Assembly (NCBI GenBank): GCA_036562765.1
Contig: DATCJO010000001.1
Location: 1 to 16,646 of the forward strand
Direction of reading: 5' to 3'
Origin: JAAYFT01 sp036562765
GTDB lineage: Bacteria; Bacillota; Clostridia; Tissierellales; Tissierellaceae
DNA length: 16,646 nucleotides
Shown: piece after piece, positions 7,144 to 13,907 of the stretch
How the letters are laid out: every line of letters starts with the position of its first letter
How positions within the stretch are numbered: the stretch's first letter is position 1
Notes under the pieces: model-generated
Database searches by the model: none
The model's input: the letters and a program-made list of their open reading frames with translations, nothing else
Told to the model about the DNA's origin: nothing
Program-made: the position numbers and the translations under genes

Positions 7144-7222
7144 AGTTCACAATTCACAGTTAACAATTCACAATTTCATCAATTGAAAATTGAATACAAT
7201 TGTGCATTGTGCATTGTGAATT
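7144..7222. repeat. Heptad palindromic element D (chrA-prfA gap)
   Basis: The left arm has five in-phase 7-mers, AGTTCAC, AATTCAC, AGTTAAC, AATTCAC and AATTTCA (7144-7178). The right arm is ATTGTGC, ATTGTGC, ATTGTGA, ATT (7199-7222). The arms are approximately complementary. A further AT-rich tail leads to the chrA stop codon at 7241. It lies within the presumed prmC-prfA transcript. No clear promoter for prfA was found in this gap. Confidence 0.82.
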
Positions 7223-7240
7223 AATTAAGTGCATTATGCA

Positions 7241-7774
7241 TTACTCTTTAACCTTCACTTTATTATAAACAATTCCTCCTATTCCTGCAGCAATTATTAG
7301 GTATATAGGGCTGATGCTAAAAAATACAATAATCAATACGGTCCCTAAGGAAATCAAAAGCCTTTTATAACCAAATTTGGATTTCTTCATCATTTTATAT
7401 ACTGCTGAAAGAATAAGTGCTACTACAGCAGGTCTAATGCCTAGGAATACTTTATCAATTATGGCATTTTCCCTATATTGATAGAAGAACATGGCAATAG
7501 CTAAAATTATCAGCAATGATGGTAAAACTGTGCCCAAAGTAGCACTTATAGCTCCTGGCAAACCTTTTATTTTATACCCAACATATATGCTTGTATTCAC
7601 AGCAACAGGCCCTGGCGAACCTTGAGCAACTGCTATGGCATCCATAAATTCATCATCATCTATCCACTTCTTTTTATCTACTAATTCTTCTTGAATAATA
7701 GGTATCATAGCATATCCTCCACCAAATGTGAAGGCACCTATTTTGAAGAAAGTAATAAACATACTAAAAAGCAT
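7241..7774 (-). CDS. chrA: Chromate transporter family, half-size subunit (second of pair)
   Basis: A 177-residue membrane protein with a single CHR domain. Signature: FFKIGAFTFGGGYAMIPIIQ (9-28), WIDDDEFMDAIAVAQGSPGP (37-56), then VNTSIYVGYKIKG and several hydrophobic helices. CHR proteins include the chromate/sulfate antiporter ChrA; short single-domain forms are usually encoded in pairs that work together, as here. The ATG at 7774 follows AGGAGG with 6-base spacing, 15 bases after the stop of the first chrA, so the two are co-translated. The physiological substrate in an anaerobe is unknown. The location between prmC and prfA has no obvious functional logic. Confidence 0.87.
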   Translation of the reverse strand: MLFSMFITFFKIGAFTFGGGYAMIPIIQEELVDKKKWIDDDEFMDAIAVAQGSPGPVAVNTSIYVGYKIKGLPGAISATLGTVLPSLLIILAIAMFFYQYRENAIIDKVFLGIRPAVVALILSAVYKMMKKSKFGYKRLLISLGTVLIIVFFSISPIYLIIAAGIGGIVYNKVKVKE

Positions 7775-7789
7775 TTTATTCCTCCTAAT

Positions 7790-8311
7790 TTAGTATAGTA
7801 GCACACCTAGGAGTCCTGCTAAGACTATGCCCAAAATCGCATTAAAATTTTTAAAGGAGACTAAATAAAACAGTAATCCTGCAATTATTACTGACTTTAT
7901 ATCAATAAAAGCACTCTTTGCCACAGAAACAGCAGCTGCTGCAATCAAACCTAAAACTACAGGCCTTATGCCAGTGAATACCCATTCCAAATAAGGAGTA
8001 TTTTTAAATTTTACTATGAAATGATATAAAATGCTCATGACAATAAAAGAAGGAAGCACTACAGCTACTGTAGCCACTATTGACCCTAATACACCTGCTA
8101 CCTTATATCCTAAAAAAGTTGCTGAATTTATAGCAATAGGTCCTGGTGTCATTTCAGAAATTGCAACTATATCTATAAATTCAGTAGTTGTAAGCCACCC
8201 ACGAACCTTTATAATTTCCTCTTCAATAAGGGGAAGCATAGCATAGCCTCCGCCAAAACTGAAAGCTCCTATTTTAAAGAATGATATAAATAATTTTATC
8301 AATTTCTCCAC
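7790..8311 (-). CDS. chrA: Chromate transporter family, half-size subunit (first of pair)
   Basis: 173 residues, one CHR domain: FFKIGAFSFGGGYAMLPLIE (10-29), WLTTTEFIDIVAISEMTPGP (38-57), INSATFLGYKVAG, then four or five hydrophobic spans. It is clearly paralogous to the following chrA (same FKIGAF-FGGGYAM and PGPxAxNxxxxxGYKxxG pattern), consistent with an old duplication, and together they equal one full-length ChrA. It starts at GTG (8311) with AGGTG 5 bases upstream. It begins 18 bases after the prmC stop, so it is part of the same transcript. Transport of chromate, sulfate or another oxyanion is family-level inference only. Confidence 0.87.
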   Translation of the reverse strand: MEKLIKLFISFFKIGAFSFGGGYAMLPLIEEEIIKVRGWLTTTEFIDIVAISEMTPGPIAINSATFLGYKVAGVLGSIVATVAVVLPSFIVMSILYHFIVKFKNTPYLEWVFTGIRPVVLGLIAAAAVSVAKSAFIDIKSVIIAGLLFYLVSFKNFNAILGIVLAGLLGVLLY

Positions 8312-8329
8312 AATAACACCTACTTTATC

Positions 8330-9166
8330 TTATTTAAACCCATAGATTACTCGATTGTGTCCTTGTAAATCCTTTAAAATAGAAATATTTCTGAATCCTT
8401 CACTTTCTAAAATCCTCTTAACACTTTCTCCTTGATTATATCCTATTTCATATATTAATAGCCCACCGTCATTTAAATATCTTCTACTTTCTCCTGTAAT
8501 CCTTCTATAAAATTCCAAACCATCTTTACCACCATCAAGAGCTATAACTGGCTCATAATCTTTTACAGCTCTCTCAAGGTTTTCAATTTCATCTTTTGGA
8601 ATATAAGGAGGATTAGAAGCTATAATCTCAAATTGGCTTTCAAGATTTATACTTTTTAAGGCATTAAATAAATCGCCTTTTAAAAATCTTACATTATCTA
8701 GATTAAACCTCTCTTTATTTATATTTGATACTTCAATGGCTTCCTCTGATATATCGACTCCATATACAAAGGTATTTTTACAATAGTATGCTATACTTAA
8801 GGCAATTGCTCCGCTGCCTGAGCATAAATCTAAAACCTTAATATTCCTATTTTTATATTTTTCATTAATATGCCCTATAACATACTCTACCAAAATTTCC
8901 GTATCAAATCTAGGGATTAGTACCCCTTCTTTGACATAAAAATTCAACCCCATAAAATCCTTTTCTTCTATTAAATACTGGATGGGGCATCCATTTTTTC
9001 TTTTTTTCATAAGCTCCACAAATTTATTCTCAATTTCCTTTGGGACTTCCCTCTCACCAAAGGAATAGATATAGCTCTTATCCACATTTAATAGCTTAGA
9101 AAGAATAAGCACACCATCTTGAAGGTTGTCATTAAATCTCTTCCTAAGGTCAGCTATACTTACCAT
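8330..9166 (-). CDS. prmC: Release factor glutamine methyltransferase
   Basis: Uses S-adenosylmethionine to N5-methylate the glutamine of the GGQ motif in release factors 1 and 2. It is 278 residues: an N-terminal helical domain (1-85) that docks on the release factor, then a class I methyltransferase fold. SAM-binding motif I is VLDLCSGSGAIALSIA (111-126), the acidic end of strand 2 is VDIS (137-140), and the active-site NPPY is 185-188 in ASNPPYIP, which grips the substrate glutamine. The start ATG (9166) overlaps the DUF1385 stop by 7 bases, with AGGG about 10 bases upstream, so translation is coupled. The substrate gene prfA is three genes downstream, as is common in bacteria where the two adjoin; here two chrA genes intervene. 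Confidence 0.96.
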   Translation of the reverse strand: MVSIADLRKRFNDNLQDGVLILSKLLNVDKSYIYSFGEREVPKEIENKFVELMKKRKNGCPIQYLIEEKDFMGLNFYVKEGVLIPRFDTEILVEYVIGHINEKYKNRNIKVLDLCSGSGAIALSIAYYCKNTFVYGVDISEEAIEVSNINKERFNLDNVRFLKGDLFNALKSINLESQFEIIASNPPYIPKDEIENLERAVKDYEPVIALDGGKDGLEFYRRITGESRRYLNDGGLLIYEIGYNQGESVKRILESEGFRNISILKDLQGHNRVIYGFK

Positions 9167-10110
9167 TTATCATCTTCCCTGTTATCAGTTAATACTGCCT
9201 TTAAAGCCTCTATAGCCACTTCAATTTGAGAATCATCAGGTTCCCTTACTGTTGCCAATTTTTGTATCATTAAACCAGGGTATGATATTACATACGCTAA
9301 CTTAGAATTGCTTCTTCCAATTAGCTTATTAATTTCATAGGATATCCCTGCAATTACAGGAAACATCAATACCCTTATTAACAGCCTTTTAACAGGATTA
9401 GGCCATCCGAAGAATGATAGAACAAGGATGCTTACAATCATAACCATAAACAAAAAACTAGTTCCACATCTTGGATGAAGGATTGGGTATTTCCTTACAT
9501 TCTCAACTGTTAATTCTTCTTCATGCTCATAGCAGTGGATTGTCTTGTGTTCTGCACCGTGGTATTCAAATACCCTTTTAATATCTTCCATCTTAGATAC
9601 ACCTATTATATATAAAAGGAATATTATTATACGCACCAATCCTTCAATGAGATTTAAGCCAATTGAGGATTGGATTCTGCCCTTAAAAAAGTTAGTCAAC
9701 ACACTTGGCAATATCATAAAAATCCCTATAGCTAAAGCGATGGAAATCAACATAGTAAAGAACATTTCAACATTTTGTGCCTTGTCCTTAAATATTTTTT
9801 CTGTAAAAGTATCTTTCTTTGGTTTTTCTTCCTCAACTTCAAAAAACTCTGCTGAATACATCAGTGCCCTTGTTCCAAATATCAGTGCTTCAATAAGGCT
9901 AACTACACCCCTTAATAATGGCAATTTGAATATTTTATGCTTCATTCCAAGGGTTTCCAATCTTTCCTTTTTCAATTCTATTTCATTGTTGGGCTTTCTT
10001 ACAGCCACTGCTATGTCCCTTGGGCCCCTCATCATAACCCCTTCAATTACAGCTTGGCCCCCAATACTTGTAATATGCTTTGGAACTCTATCTAAATCTT
10101 TTATTTTCAT
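9160..10110 (-). CDS. yqhQ: DUF1385 (YqhQ-like) membrane protein
   Basis: 316 residues, function not established to my knowledge. The N-terminal soluble block carries the family signature IGGQAVIEGVMMRGP (16-30). Hydrophobic spans follow at about 116-142, 157-172, 219-236 and 246-262. Between them is a loop with YHGAEHKTIHCYE and the His/Cys-rich HPRCGTSFLF, suggestive of metal or thiol chemistry; some databases have called the family metal-dependent. The conserved residues lie on loops next to the membrane. The ATG at 10110 follows AGGTGA. A promoter candidate lies just upstream (10139-10167) and the gene leads the prmC-chrA-prfA unit, overlapping prmC by 7 bases. The recurrent DUF1385-prmC-prfA arrangement in clostridia (recalled, not checked) hints at a link to translation or envelope biology, unproven. 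Confidence 0.88.
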   Translation of the reverse strand: MKIKDLDRVPKHITSIGGQAVIEGVMMRGPRDIAVAVRKPNNEIELKKERLETLGMKHKIFKLPLLRGVVSLIEALIFGTRALMYSAEFFEVEEEKPKKDTFTEKIFKDKAQNVEMFFTMLISIALAIGIFMILPSVLTNFFKGRIQSSIGLNLIEGLVRIIIFLLYIIGVSKMEDIKRVFEYHGAEHKTIHCYEHEEELTVENVRKYPILHPRCGTSFLFMVMIVSILVLSFFGWPNPVKRLLIRVLMFPVIAGISYEINKLIGRSNSKLAYVISYPGLMIQKLATVREPDDSQIEVAIEALKAVLTDNREDDKW

Positions 10111-10138
10111 TTAATCACCTCATTGGCAAAACCTGCCT

Positions 10139-10167
10139 ATTAAAACTCTATGTCTAAATCTTCACAA
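10139..10167 (-). promoter_or_regulatory. Candidate promoter for the DUF1385-prmC-chrA-prfA unit
   Basis: Minus strand: -35 TTGTGA (10162-10167, 4 of 6), a 17-base spacer, -10 TTTAAT (10139-10144, 5 of 6). It lies just downstream of the rpmE terminator and gives a leader of about 20 bases before the DUF1385 ATG. Confidence 0.55.
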
Positions 10168-10175
10168 AATTAAAA

Positions 10176-10207
10176 AATAAAGGTTAGTTGCTTTCAGCAT
10201 CTAACCT
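10176..10207 (-). terminator. Intrinsic terminator after rpmE
   Basis: Eleven-base arms (10181-10191 with 10197-10207, one mismatch) form a hairpin with a TTTCA loop. On the minus strand it is followed by TTTATTTTTTAATTTT. It starts 11 bases past the rpmE stop, as expected for an intrinsic terminator. Confidence 0.85.
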
Positions 10208-10218
10208 ATTGGAAATAA

Positions 10219-10422
10219 TTAATCCATATTGTATTTCTTCTTGAATTTTTCAACACGTCCACCACGTTCAACTAATTTTTGTTGACGTCCTGTAAAGAAT
10301 GGATGGCATTCTGAACAAACTTCAACTCTTAATTCTTCCTTTACAGAACCTGTCTTAAAAGTATTTCCACAAGCACAGATAACTGTAGCTTCCTTAAATT
10401 CTGGATGAATTCCCTTTTTCAT
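10219..10422 (-). CDS. rpmE: 50S ribosomal protein bL31, zinc-binding form
   Basis: A 67-residue ribosomal protein bridging the large and small subunits. It keeps four cysteines, C16 and C18 (CAC) and C36 and C39 (CSEC), the zinc-ribbon C+ version; the zinc-free paralogue that replaces it under zinc shortage lacks these. The GIHPEF start and CHPFFTGRQQKLVERGGRVEKF tail are characteristic. The ATG at 10422 follows AGGTGA. It has its own strong promoter immediately after the rho stop and its own terminator, so it can be made independently of rho. In B. subtilis it is likewise next to rho. Confidence 0.97.
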   Translation of the reverse strand: MKKGIHPEFKEATVICACGNTFKTGSVKEELRVEVCSECHPFFTGRQQKLVERGGRVEKFKKKYNMD

Positions 10423-10485
10423 TTATTTCACCTCACTTCAACTGCTAGTATATAGCAAAAACATTTTTCCTAATTCGACTTATAG

Positions 10486-10514
10486 ATTATAGCACATTAC
10501 TTTTAATTTTTCAA
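10486..10514 (-). promoter_or_regulatory. Strong promoter for rpmE
   Basis: Minus strand: -35 TTGAAA (10509-10514, 5 of 6), a 17-base spacer, -10 TATAAT (10486-10491) preceded by TGC, an extended -10. The -35 directly abuts the rho stop codon (10515-10517). Initiation near 10479 gives a leader of about 57 bases containing a small inverted repeat, TGCTA/TAGCA, at 10443-10457. Confidence 0.82.
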
Positions 10515-11912
10515 CTAAAACCAAATTTTATTTCTAATTTCTTCAATAAATTGCTCGTTGCTTTTTGTTTTAATTAAATGTTCAATTAGAGTTTCTATGA
10601 CATCCTGTGGAGATGAATTGCTTAAAGCCTTTCTTATTCCCCATACTGTTTCCAATTCTTTTTGGCTTAAAAGCAATTCCTCTCTCCTTGTCCCTGACTT
10701 ATATATATCTATAGCTGGGAAAATCCTCTTTTCAGATAGTTTTCTATCAAGATGTATTTCCATATTACCTGTACCCTTAAATTCTTCAAATATAACATCA
10801 TCCATTCTGCTGCCAGTTTCTACTAATGCAGTAGCTAGAATTGTCAAGCTTCCACCTTCTTCTAGTTTCCTTGCAGCACCAAAAAACCTCTTTGGCTTGT
10901 GCAATGCACCAGGGTCTAGCCCTCCAGACAATGTCCTTCCAGTAGGTGGAATTGTCAAGTTATATGCCCTGGCAAGCCTTGTAATACTGTCTAATAGTAT
11001 AACAACATCTTTACCATGCTCAACTAGCCTTTTAGCCCTTTCCAATACTATTTCTGCTACCTTTGTATGATGTTGGGGAAGCTCATCAAATGTTGAATAT
11101 ACAACATCGCCTTTTACTGACCTCTTCATGTCAGTTACTTCTTCAGGCCTTTCATCTATTAACAACACAATAATTTCAACTTCTGGATGATTTTTGGCTA
11201 TTGCATTGGCAATCATCTTTAATAAGGTGGTCTTTCCAGCCTTTGGTGGAGACACAATCATCCCTCTTTGTCCCTTGCCAATAGGTGAAATTAAATCAAT
11301 CATTCTGGTGGCAAGTTCAGAGGGGCTGGTTTCTAATATTAATCTTTCATTTGGATATATGGGGGTTAAACTATCAAAATTTGGCCTCTTAGGACAAGTT
11401 TCCGGATCCATTCCGTTAACGGACTTAATATAAAGAAGGGCTTTAAATCTTTCACCAGGATTAGGATCGCGGGTTACACCGCAGATTTTGTCGCCAGTTT
11501 TTAGCTTAAACCTTCTAATTTGAGAAGGAGAAATGTATATGTCTTCATCACCGGATAAATAATTATCCGACCTTAAAAATCCATAGCCATCTGCATGGAG
11601 TTCTAATATGCCCTCGGCTAAATTAACATGTTCCATGTTCTCCAATTCTTCTGATATCTTTTCAGGCAACTGTTCGGAAGTAATGCTAATTGAATTTACT
11701 TTTTCCTTATCGCTTTCTTCCTTTATTTCATTGTTTTTTGAAATTTCATTTTCTTTATGTTTCTCAACTGTGCCCCTATTATCTTGTGTTTTATCCATTA
11801 TAAGCCTTATCAAATCTTCTTTCTTATACTTATATGGGCTTTGTATATCTAAAGACTTTGCAATCTCCCGGAGCTCCACAATCTTCTTGCTAGCCAGTTC
11901 GTTTTCTGTCAA
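10515..11912 (-). CDS. rho: Transcription termination factor Rho
   Basis: A hexameric RNA-dependent ATPase that releases RNA polymerase from transcripts. 465 residues from the chosen start. Order: an N-terminal SAP-like helical segment (1-45); a low-complexity linker rich in E, K, N and S (about 45-95); the cold-shock-type RNA-binding domain with GYGFLR near 110; then the RecA-like motor. Walker A is SPPKAGKTTLLK (about 221-232), Walker B VVILLDS (about 303-309), and the Q/R-loop region contains TLSGGLDPGALHKPKRFFGA. The extra linker makes it longer than the roughly 420-residue E. coli and B. subtilis proteins. I chose TTG at 11912, 9 bases after GGAGG; another in-frame TTG at 11918 lies only 3 bases after it. 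It follows glpX after a terminator and a heptad element. No rho promoter was clear. Confidence 0.97.
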   Translation of the reverse strand: MTENELASKKIVELREIAKSLDIQSPYKYKKEDLIRLIMDKTQDNRGTVEKHKENEISKNNEIKEESDKEKVNSISITSEQLPEKISEELENMEHVNLAEGILELHADGYGFLRSDNYLSGDEDIYISPSQIRRFKLKTGDKICGVTRDPNPGERFKALLYIKSVNGMDPETCPKRPNFDSLTPIYPNERLILETSPSELATRMIDLISPIGKGQRGMIVSPPKAGKTTLLKMIANAIAKNHPEVEIIVLLIDERPEEVTDMKRSVKGDVVYSTFDELPQHHTKVAEIVLERAKRLVEHGKDVVILLDSITRLARAYNLTIPPTGRTLSGGLDPGALHKPKRFFGAARKLEEGGSLTILATALVETGSRMDDVIFEEFKGTGNMEIHLDRKLSEKRIFPAIDIYKSGTRREELLLSQKELETVWGIRKALSNSSPQDVIETLIEHLIKTKSNEQFIEEIRNKIWF

Positions 11913-11944
11913 AAACAAACACCTCCAACATTTTATTAATGAAG

Positions 11945-12065
11945 AATTAATAGTTAATAGTGAATAACTAACAGAAATAGTTTTTGAATCAACTATTCAC
12001 TTTTAGTTATTCACTAAAAATAAAATAATCACAATAAACTATTCACTTTTCACTATTAACTAAAT
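11945..12065. repeat. Heptad palindromic element F (glpX-rho gap)
   Basis: The left arm is AATTAAT, AGTTAAT, AGTGAAT, AACTAAC (11945-11972). Two right-sense arrays follow, ACTATTC/ACTTTTA/GTTATTC (11992-12012) and ACTATTC/ACTTTTC/ACTATTA/ACTAAAT (12038-12065), each in exact 7-base phase. A perfect 14-base inverted repeat joins 11951-11964 to 12049-12062. The element abuts the glpX terminator hairpin and lies in the rho leader. Confidence 0.85.
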
Positions 12066-12088
12066 AAATTGGCTTCGCCAATTTATTT
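12062..12088 (-). terminator. Hairpin overlapping the glpX stop codon, probable terminator
   Basis: A perfect 12-base-pair stem (12062-12073 with 12077-12088) around a three-base loop. It contains the glpX stop (12083-12085). The minus-strand 3' tail is ATTTATTTAG, only moderately T-rich, so termination may be partial and allow read-through into rho, perhaps tuned by Rho itself. Confidence 0.65.
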
Positions 12089-13051
12089 AGCATATTCAGG
12101 TTTTTTATCTAACTTATGAATTGACTCGATAAACCTGATGGTACCAGTTTCTGCCCTAAGTACCAAAGTATGAGTTGTAGCCACATTCTTTTCTATGAAT
12201 CTAACGCCTTGTAAAAGCTCCCCATGGGATACACCAGTAGCAGCAAAGACTACTTCATTGCCCTTAACCAAGTCATCTATGGTATAAACCTTATCTAAGT
12301 CTGCTCCCATTTCCAAGCATCTTCTCTTTTGCTCATCAGTTACAGGATGAAGTATTCCCTGGAATTCTCCTCCTAAACATTTAAGAGCAGCTGCAGCAAT
12401 TACCCCTTCTGGTGCACCGCCAATTCCCATCAAAATATCTACACCGGTATTGTCAAAGCAAGTATTTATGGCAGCCAATACATCACCATCGCTGAATAGC
12501 TTTATTCTTGCACCAGCTTTTCTCACTTGAGCTACTAATTCTTCATGCCTTGGCCTATCCAAAATCGTTACAGTTACTTCAGATACATCTTTTCCTAAAG
12601 CCTTTGCTACATTGCGAATATTTTCCTCTACAGATTTGTTAATATCTACAACTCCTTTGGCTTTAGGCCCAACTGCTAATTTCTTCATGTAGGTATCTGG
12701 TGCATGAAGCAAGCATCCTCTTGGAGCAATAGCCACTACAGATATTGCATTTGGCAAACCTTTAGCCACTGAATTTGTACCGTCTAGTGGGTCAACTGCA
12801 ATGTCAACCTTAAGGGAGTCAGGGCCTGCAATTCCTATTTCTTCTCCAATGTAGAGCATTGGTGCTTCATCCATTTCCCCTTCTCCAATAACAACTACTC
12901 CGTCAATATTAAGGGTATCAAACATTCTCCTCATGGCGTCAACAGCAGCTTGGTCCGCAGCATTTTTATCTCCTCTACCTAAAAACTTTGCACTTGCCAA
13001 TGCTGCTGCTTCAGTTACTCTAGCTAGATTTAAGGGCAAATTCCTATCCAT
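12083..13051 (-). CDS. glpX: Fructose-1,6-bisphosphatase class II
   Basis: Hydrolyses fructose 1,6-bisphosphate to fructose 6-phosphate in gluconeogenesis; needs divalent metal. 322 residues, usual for GlpX. Metal and substrate sites: GEGEMDEAPML (56-66) and DPLDGTN (87-93); the inner region has GIGGAPEGV, typical of the class. Class II rather than class I is clear from these motifs and the lithium-sensitive phosphatase-like fold signature. Some relatives also hydrolyse sedoheptulose 1,7-bisphosphate. The ATG at 13051 follows AGGAAGTG. It starts 12 bases after the tal stop, so the two are co-transcribed, giving aldolase, transaldolase and bisphosphatase in one direction. Downstream it ends in a hairpin before rho. 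Confidence 0.97.
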   Translation of the reverse strand: MDRNLPLNLARVTEAAALASAKFLGRGDKNAADQAAVDAMRRMFDTLNIDGVVVIGEGEMDEAPMLYIGEEIGIAGPDSLKVDIAVDPLDGTNSVAKGLPNAISVVAIAPRGCLLHAPDTYMKKLAVGPKAKGVVDINKSVEENIRNVAKALGKDVSEVTVTILDRPRHEELVAQVRKAGARIKLFSDGDVLAAINTCFDNTGVDILMGIGGAPEGVIAAAALKCLGGEFQGILHPVTDEQKRRCLEMGADLDKVYTIDDLVKGNEVVFAATGVSHGELLQGVRFIEKNVATTHTLVLRAETGTIRFIESIHKLDKKPEYAK

Positions 13052-13063
13052 ACAATCACTTCC

Positions 13064-13711
13064 TTATCTTTTAATAAATCCTTCCCAATCTTTCATAAAT
13101 TTTTCGATTCCTACATCTGTTAAAGGATGATTTACCATTTGTAAAAATACCTTATATGGTATAGTTGCTATATGTGCACCAGCCTTAGCAGCCTCTAAAA
13201 CATGAATTGGATGCCTAATGCTTGCTGCAATTACCTCAGTTTTTATATCATGGATGCTAAAAATCTCAACAATATCTTCAACGATTTTCATTCCTTCATT
13301 TCCAATATCATCAAGCCTTCCAATAAATGGGCTTACATAAGTAGCACCTGCTAATGATGCTAATAGTGCTTGGTTAGCAGAGAATATCAAAGTTACATTG
13401 GTTTTAATGCCTTCTTTAGATAGAACCTTTACTGCCTTTAACCCTTCACTAGTCATCGGAATTTTGATGACTATATTTTGATGGATTTTAGCTAGTTCCC
13501 TTGCTTCCCGAAGCATTCCATCCCTATCTAAAGATATTACCTCAGCACTGATAGGCCCGTCAACAATTTCTGATATTTCTCTAACAACTTCCTTAAAATC
13601 CCTGCCTTCCTTTGCAATTAGGCTGGGGTTAGTAGTAACACCAGAAATAACTCCCCATTCATTTATTTCCTTAATTTCATCAATATTGGCTGTATCAATA
13701 AAAAATTTCAT
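13064..13711 (-). CDS. tal: Transaldolase, TalC/MipB small-subunit type
   Basis: 215 residues, the short transaldolase form. Transfers a dihydroxyacetone unit between sugar phosphates in the pentose phosphate pathway. The Schiff-base Lys83 is in IVIKIPMT. N-terminal FIDTANIDEI and SGVTTNPSLI are signature blocks. In YVSPFIGRLDD the residue at 129 is Phe; fructose-6-phosphate aldolases of this family have Tyr at the equivalent place, so I favour true transaldolase. The ATG at 13711 follows AGGAGG with 7-base spacing, an excellent site. It lies 196 bases after fba, beyond a heptad element, and 12 bases before glpX. In B. subtilis the homologue also sits between fbaA and glpX. No transketolase is in view; rpiB lies about 10 kb away on the same strand. 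Confidence 0.95.
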   Translation of the reverse strand: MKFFIDTANIDEIKEINEWGVISGVTTNPSLIAKEGRDFKEVVREISEIVDGPISAEVISLDRDGMLREARELAKIHQNIVIKIPMTSEGLKAVKVLSKEGIKTNVTLIFSANQALLASLAGATYVSPFIGRLDDIGNEGMKIVEDIVEIFSIHDIKTEVIAASIRHPIHVLEAAKAGAHIATIPYKVFLQMVNHPLTDVGIEKFMKDWEGFIKR

Positions 13712-13742
13712 TTAGTACCCTCCTAAGGTAAATCCACGATTA

Positions 13743-13903
13743 TAGTGAACAGTTAATAGTGAATAGTTAAAAGTTGAAAAATTTTTTTATAGTAGAAGCG
13801 AATTTATTCGCTTCTTACCTAAACTATTCACTATTCGTTATTCACTATTCACTAATAAATACTATTGGTTATTCACTATTCACTAAGTTTGTGCATTGTG
13901 AAT
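13743..13903. repeat. Heptad palindromic element G (fba-tal gap)
   Basis: The left arm (13743-13770) and right arm (13822-13855) share a perfect 14-base inverted repeat (13755-13768 with 13822-13835). The right arm is partly duplicated: 13830-13855 and 13861-13886 match at 25 of 26 bases with a 31-base period. At the fba end sits a short stretch of the other subtype, GTGCATTGTGAATT (13890-13903), so this element contains both flavours. A GC-richer hairpin is embedded at 13794-13815. Confidence 0.83.
13794..13815. other. Hairpin inside heptad element G
   Basis: AGAAGCGAA (13794-13802) pairs perfectly with TTCGCTTCT (13807-13815), loop TTTA. No T-run directly follows in either direction; on the minus strand a T5 stretch comes about 13 bases later, so intrinsic termination would be weak. 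It could be an fba 3' end, an RNA-processing structure or a core of the repeat element. Confidence 0.5.
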
Positions 13904-13907
13904 TGAT

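Noticed and set aside
11916..11918. Upstream TTG start for rho
   Set aside because: Only 3 bases from the GGAGG site; the TTG at 11912 has 9-base spacing.
10558..11967. Long plus-strand open frames opposite rho
   Set aside because: Translations are Ser/Leu-rich with no family motifs, and rho coding on the other strand is certain; these are antisense shadows.
13739..13744. TATAAT before tal as a promoter
   Set aside because: No -35 at 16-18 bases, and the hexamer may simply be a heptad variant (ACTATAA). Left open but not listed.
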